Shown here: piece by piece, positions 63,179-64,000 of the stretch
Layout: each line of letters starts with the position of its first letter
How positions within the stretch are numbered: position 1 is the first letter of the stretch
NCBI GenBank assembly: GCA_963721645.1
Contig: CAVRJK010000002.1
Coordinates: 496,001-560,000, forward strand
Length of the DNA stretch: 64,000 nt
Source of the DNA: JALZKA01 sp963721645
Lineage (GTDB): Bacteria; Actinomycetota; Thermoleophilia; Solirubrobacterales; 70-9
Direction: 5' to 3'
The notes under the pieces: generated by a model
Told to the model about the DNA's origin: nothing
Seen by the model: only the letters and a program-made list of their open reading frames with translations
Database searches by the model: none
Translations under genes and position numbers: made by a program

Positions 63179-64000
63179 ATGGACCTTCCGACAAGCGTTC
63201 GGCTGCGCGAGGTTGGCCCTCGCGACGGCTTTCAAAACGAACCGGAGACGATTGCGACAGCCGACAAGGTGCGGCTGATCGGGATGCTCGGCGCGGCGGG
63301 CTACCGGAGGATCGAGCTCACCTCGTTTGTCCGCGCGGACGTAATCCCCCAGCTGGCCGACGGCAACGACGTTCTCGACGCCTACGAAAAGTTGGACGGC
63401 GTCGCCTACTCGGTGTTGATCCCCAACGAGAAGGGCCTCGATAACGCGCTCGAGCGGCGCGATCGCTTCGACGAGGTCAACCTCTTCCTCTCGGCGTCCG
63501 AGACCCACAACCGCCAAAACGTGAACCGCTCGATCGAGGAATCGCTCGACGGTCTCGAACGTGTAATCAAGCGCGCGCTGGCCGAAGGCCTCCGCTGCGA
63601 AGGCGTGATCTCGACATCCTTCGGCTGCCCCTACGAGGGGCAGGTGCCGCCTGACCGGGTGTTCGAGATCGCGGAGCGCCTGCGAGCTGCCGGCTGCGAA
63701 GAGATCGCCTTCGGCGATACGACCGGCATGGCCAACCCGCGCCAGGTGGGTGAGTTCTTCGACGAGGCGCACGGGCGGCTGGAGGGGGCAGAGCTCACCG
63801 CTCACTTTCACAACACGCGGGGGCAGGGCCTCGCGAACGTGATCGCCGCCCTCGAGCAGGGCGTTGACTCGTTCGAGTCAGCGTTCGGAGAGCTCGGTGG
63901 CTGCCCCGTGCCACCAGGCTCGACCGGGAACATCTCCTCGGAGGACCTCGTCTCGATGCTCGAGGAGATGGGAATCGAGACGGGCGTCGACCTGGCTGGG
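63179..64000 (+). CDS. HMG-CoA lyase family protein (3' end outside window)
   Basis: ATG 63179 (a GTG lies one codon earlier); 274 codons are visible and the frame is open at the window end. The HMGL-like TIM barrel is clear: LREVGPRDGFQNEPETIATADKV (substrate and metal Asp in PRDG), RIELTSFVRADVIPQLAD, VNLFLSASETHNRQNVN, VISTSFGCPYEGQVPPD, EEIAFGDTTGMANPRQV, LTAHFHNTRGQGLANV (metal His-x-His-N) and GELGGCPVPPGSTGN, with the catalytic Cys in GGCP. It cleaves HMG-CoA or a related hydroxyacyl-CoA, giving acetyl-CoA. It is the last visible gene of the SDR-thioesterase operon and fits leucine or other acyl-CoA breakdown. Confidence 0.88.
   Translation, partial: MDLPTSVRLREVGPRDGFQNEPETIATADKVRLIGMLGAAGYRRIELTSFVRADVIPQLADGNDVLDAYEKLDGVAYSVLIPNEKGLDNALERRDRFDEVNLFLSASETHNRQNVNRSIEESLDGLERVIKRALAEGLRCEGVISTSFGCPYEGQVPPDRVFEIAERLRAAGCEEIAFGDTTGMANPRQVGEFFDEAHGRLEGAELTAHFHNTRGQGLANVIAALEQGVDSFESAFGELGGCPVPPGSTGNISSEDLVSMLEEMGIETGVDLAG

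Overview
The window reads as one contiguous piece of a high-GC actinobacterial chromosome, most likely from the class Thermoleophilia (Solirubrobacterales-like). The reasons are: a complete coenzyme F420 gene set with a fused CofG-CofH; secreted proteins built of 'LADNAVT/DGSVTTAKL'-type repeats behind a short membrane anchor; MprAB-like and LuxR/LAL regulators; a GTP-type PEP carboxykinase; and many leaderless promoters (TANNNT, then 6-8 nt, then the start codon). This assignment is inference from gene content. I found no rRNA, tRNA, CRISPR array, prophage or replication origin, and no gene-free stretch above 300 bases.

Layout. 1-2.05 kb: the 3' end of a LuxR-type regulator and an NTF2-like protein. 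2.2-11.65 kb: an unusual co-directional locus with a C1q-like repeat protein, a 1080-aa Tat-signal protein, a 1365-aa protein of no known function and a small exported Hcp-like protein. This is my best candidate for an undescribed system. 11.7-14.1 kb: a divergent succinyl-CoA-synthetase-like pair with a minimal ferredoxin. 14.2-18.6 kb: a BASS transporter, then a small secreted Cys protein, a response regulator, a histidine kinase and a second repeat protein. 18.7-22.1 kb: pckG and a thioesterase, split by a one-gene insert (AbiEi/DUF559) bounded by perfect 28-bp direct repeats. 22-24.7 kb: a CBS-type pyrophosphatase and an XRE/nucleotidyltransferase toxin-antitoxin-like pair.

24.7-48 kb: housekeeping and unknown genes among which all the distinctive enzymes of an ethylmalonyl-CoA-type acetyl-CoA assimilation route are scattered: malyl-CoA lyase (24.7), acyl-CoA dehydrogenase (29.3), MaoC hydratase (33.4), ethylmalonyl-CoA mutase (40.7) and crotonyl-CoA carboxylase/reductase (46.7). 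Together with pckG and the SucCD-like pair they suggest growth on acetate, fatty acids or other C2-yielding substrates. 48-55.8 kb: a coiled-coil nuclease-like protein, a YgfZ-like protein, a multicopper oxidase-ZIP-DtxR metal operon and an orphan ThiY-like binding protein. 55.8-62 kb: an aquaporin, then F420 biosynthesis (fbiC convergent with npdG-cofD-cofC-cofE), which fits an F420-dependent LLM oxidoreductase at 36.6 kb. 62-64 kb: SDR, thioesterase and HMG-CoA-lyase-family genes, the last cut by the window end.

Two genes (32.2 kb and 38.6 kb) carry single-base frameshifts that could be real decay or assembly error. Palindromic repeats recur between genes. One family, CCCGGTRCCAGGYACC, lies over the -35 region of three leaderless promoters.
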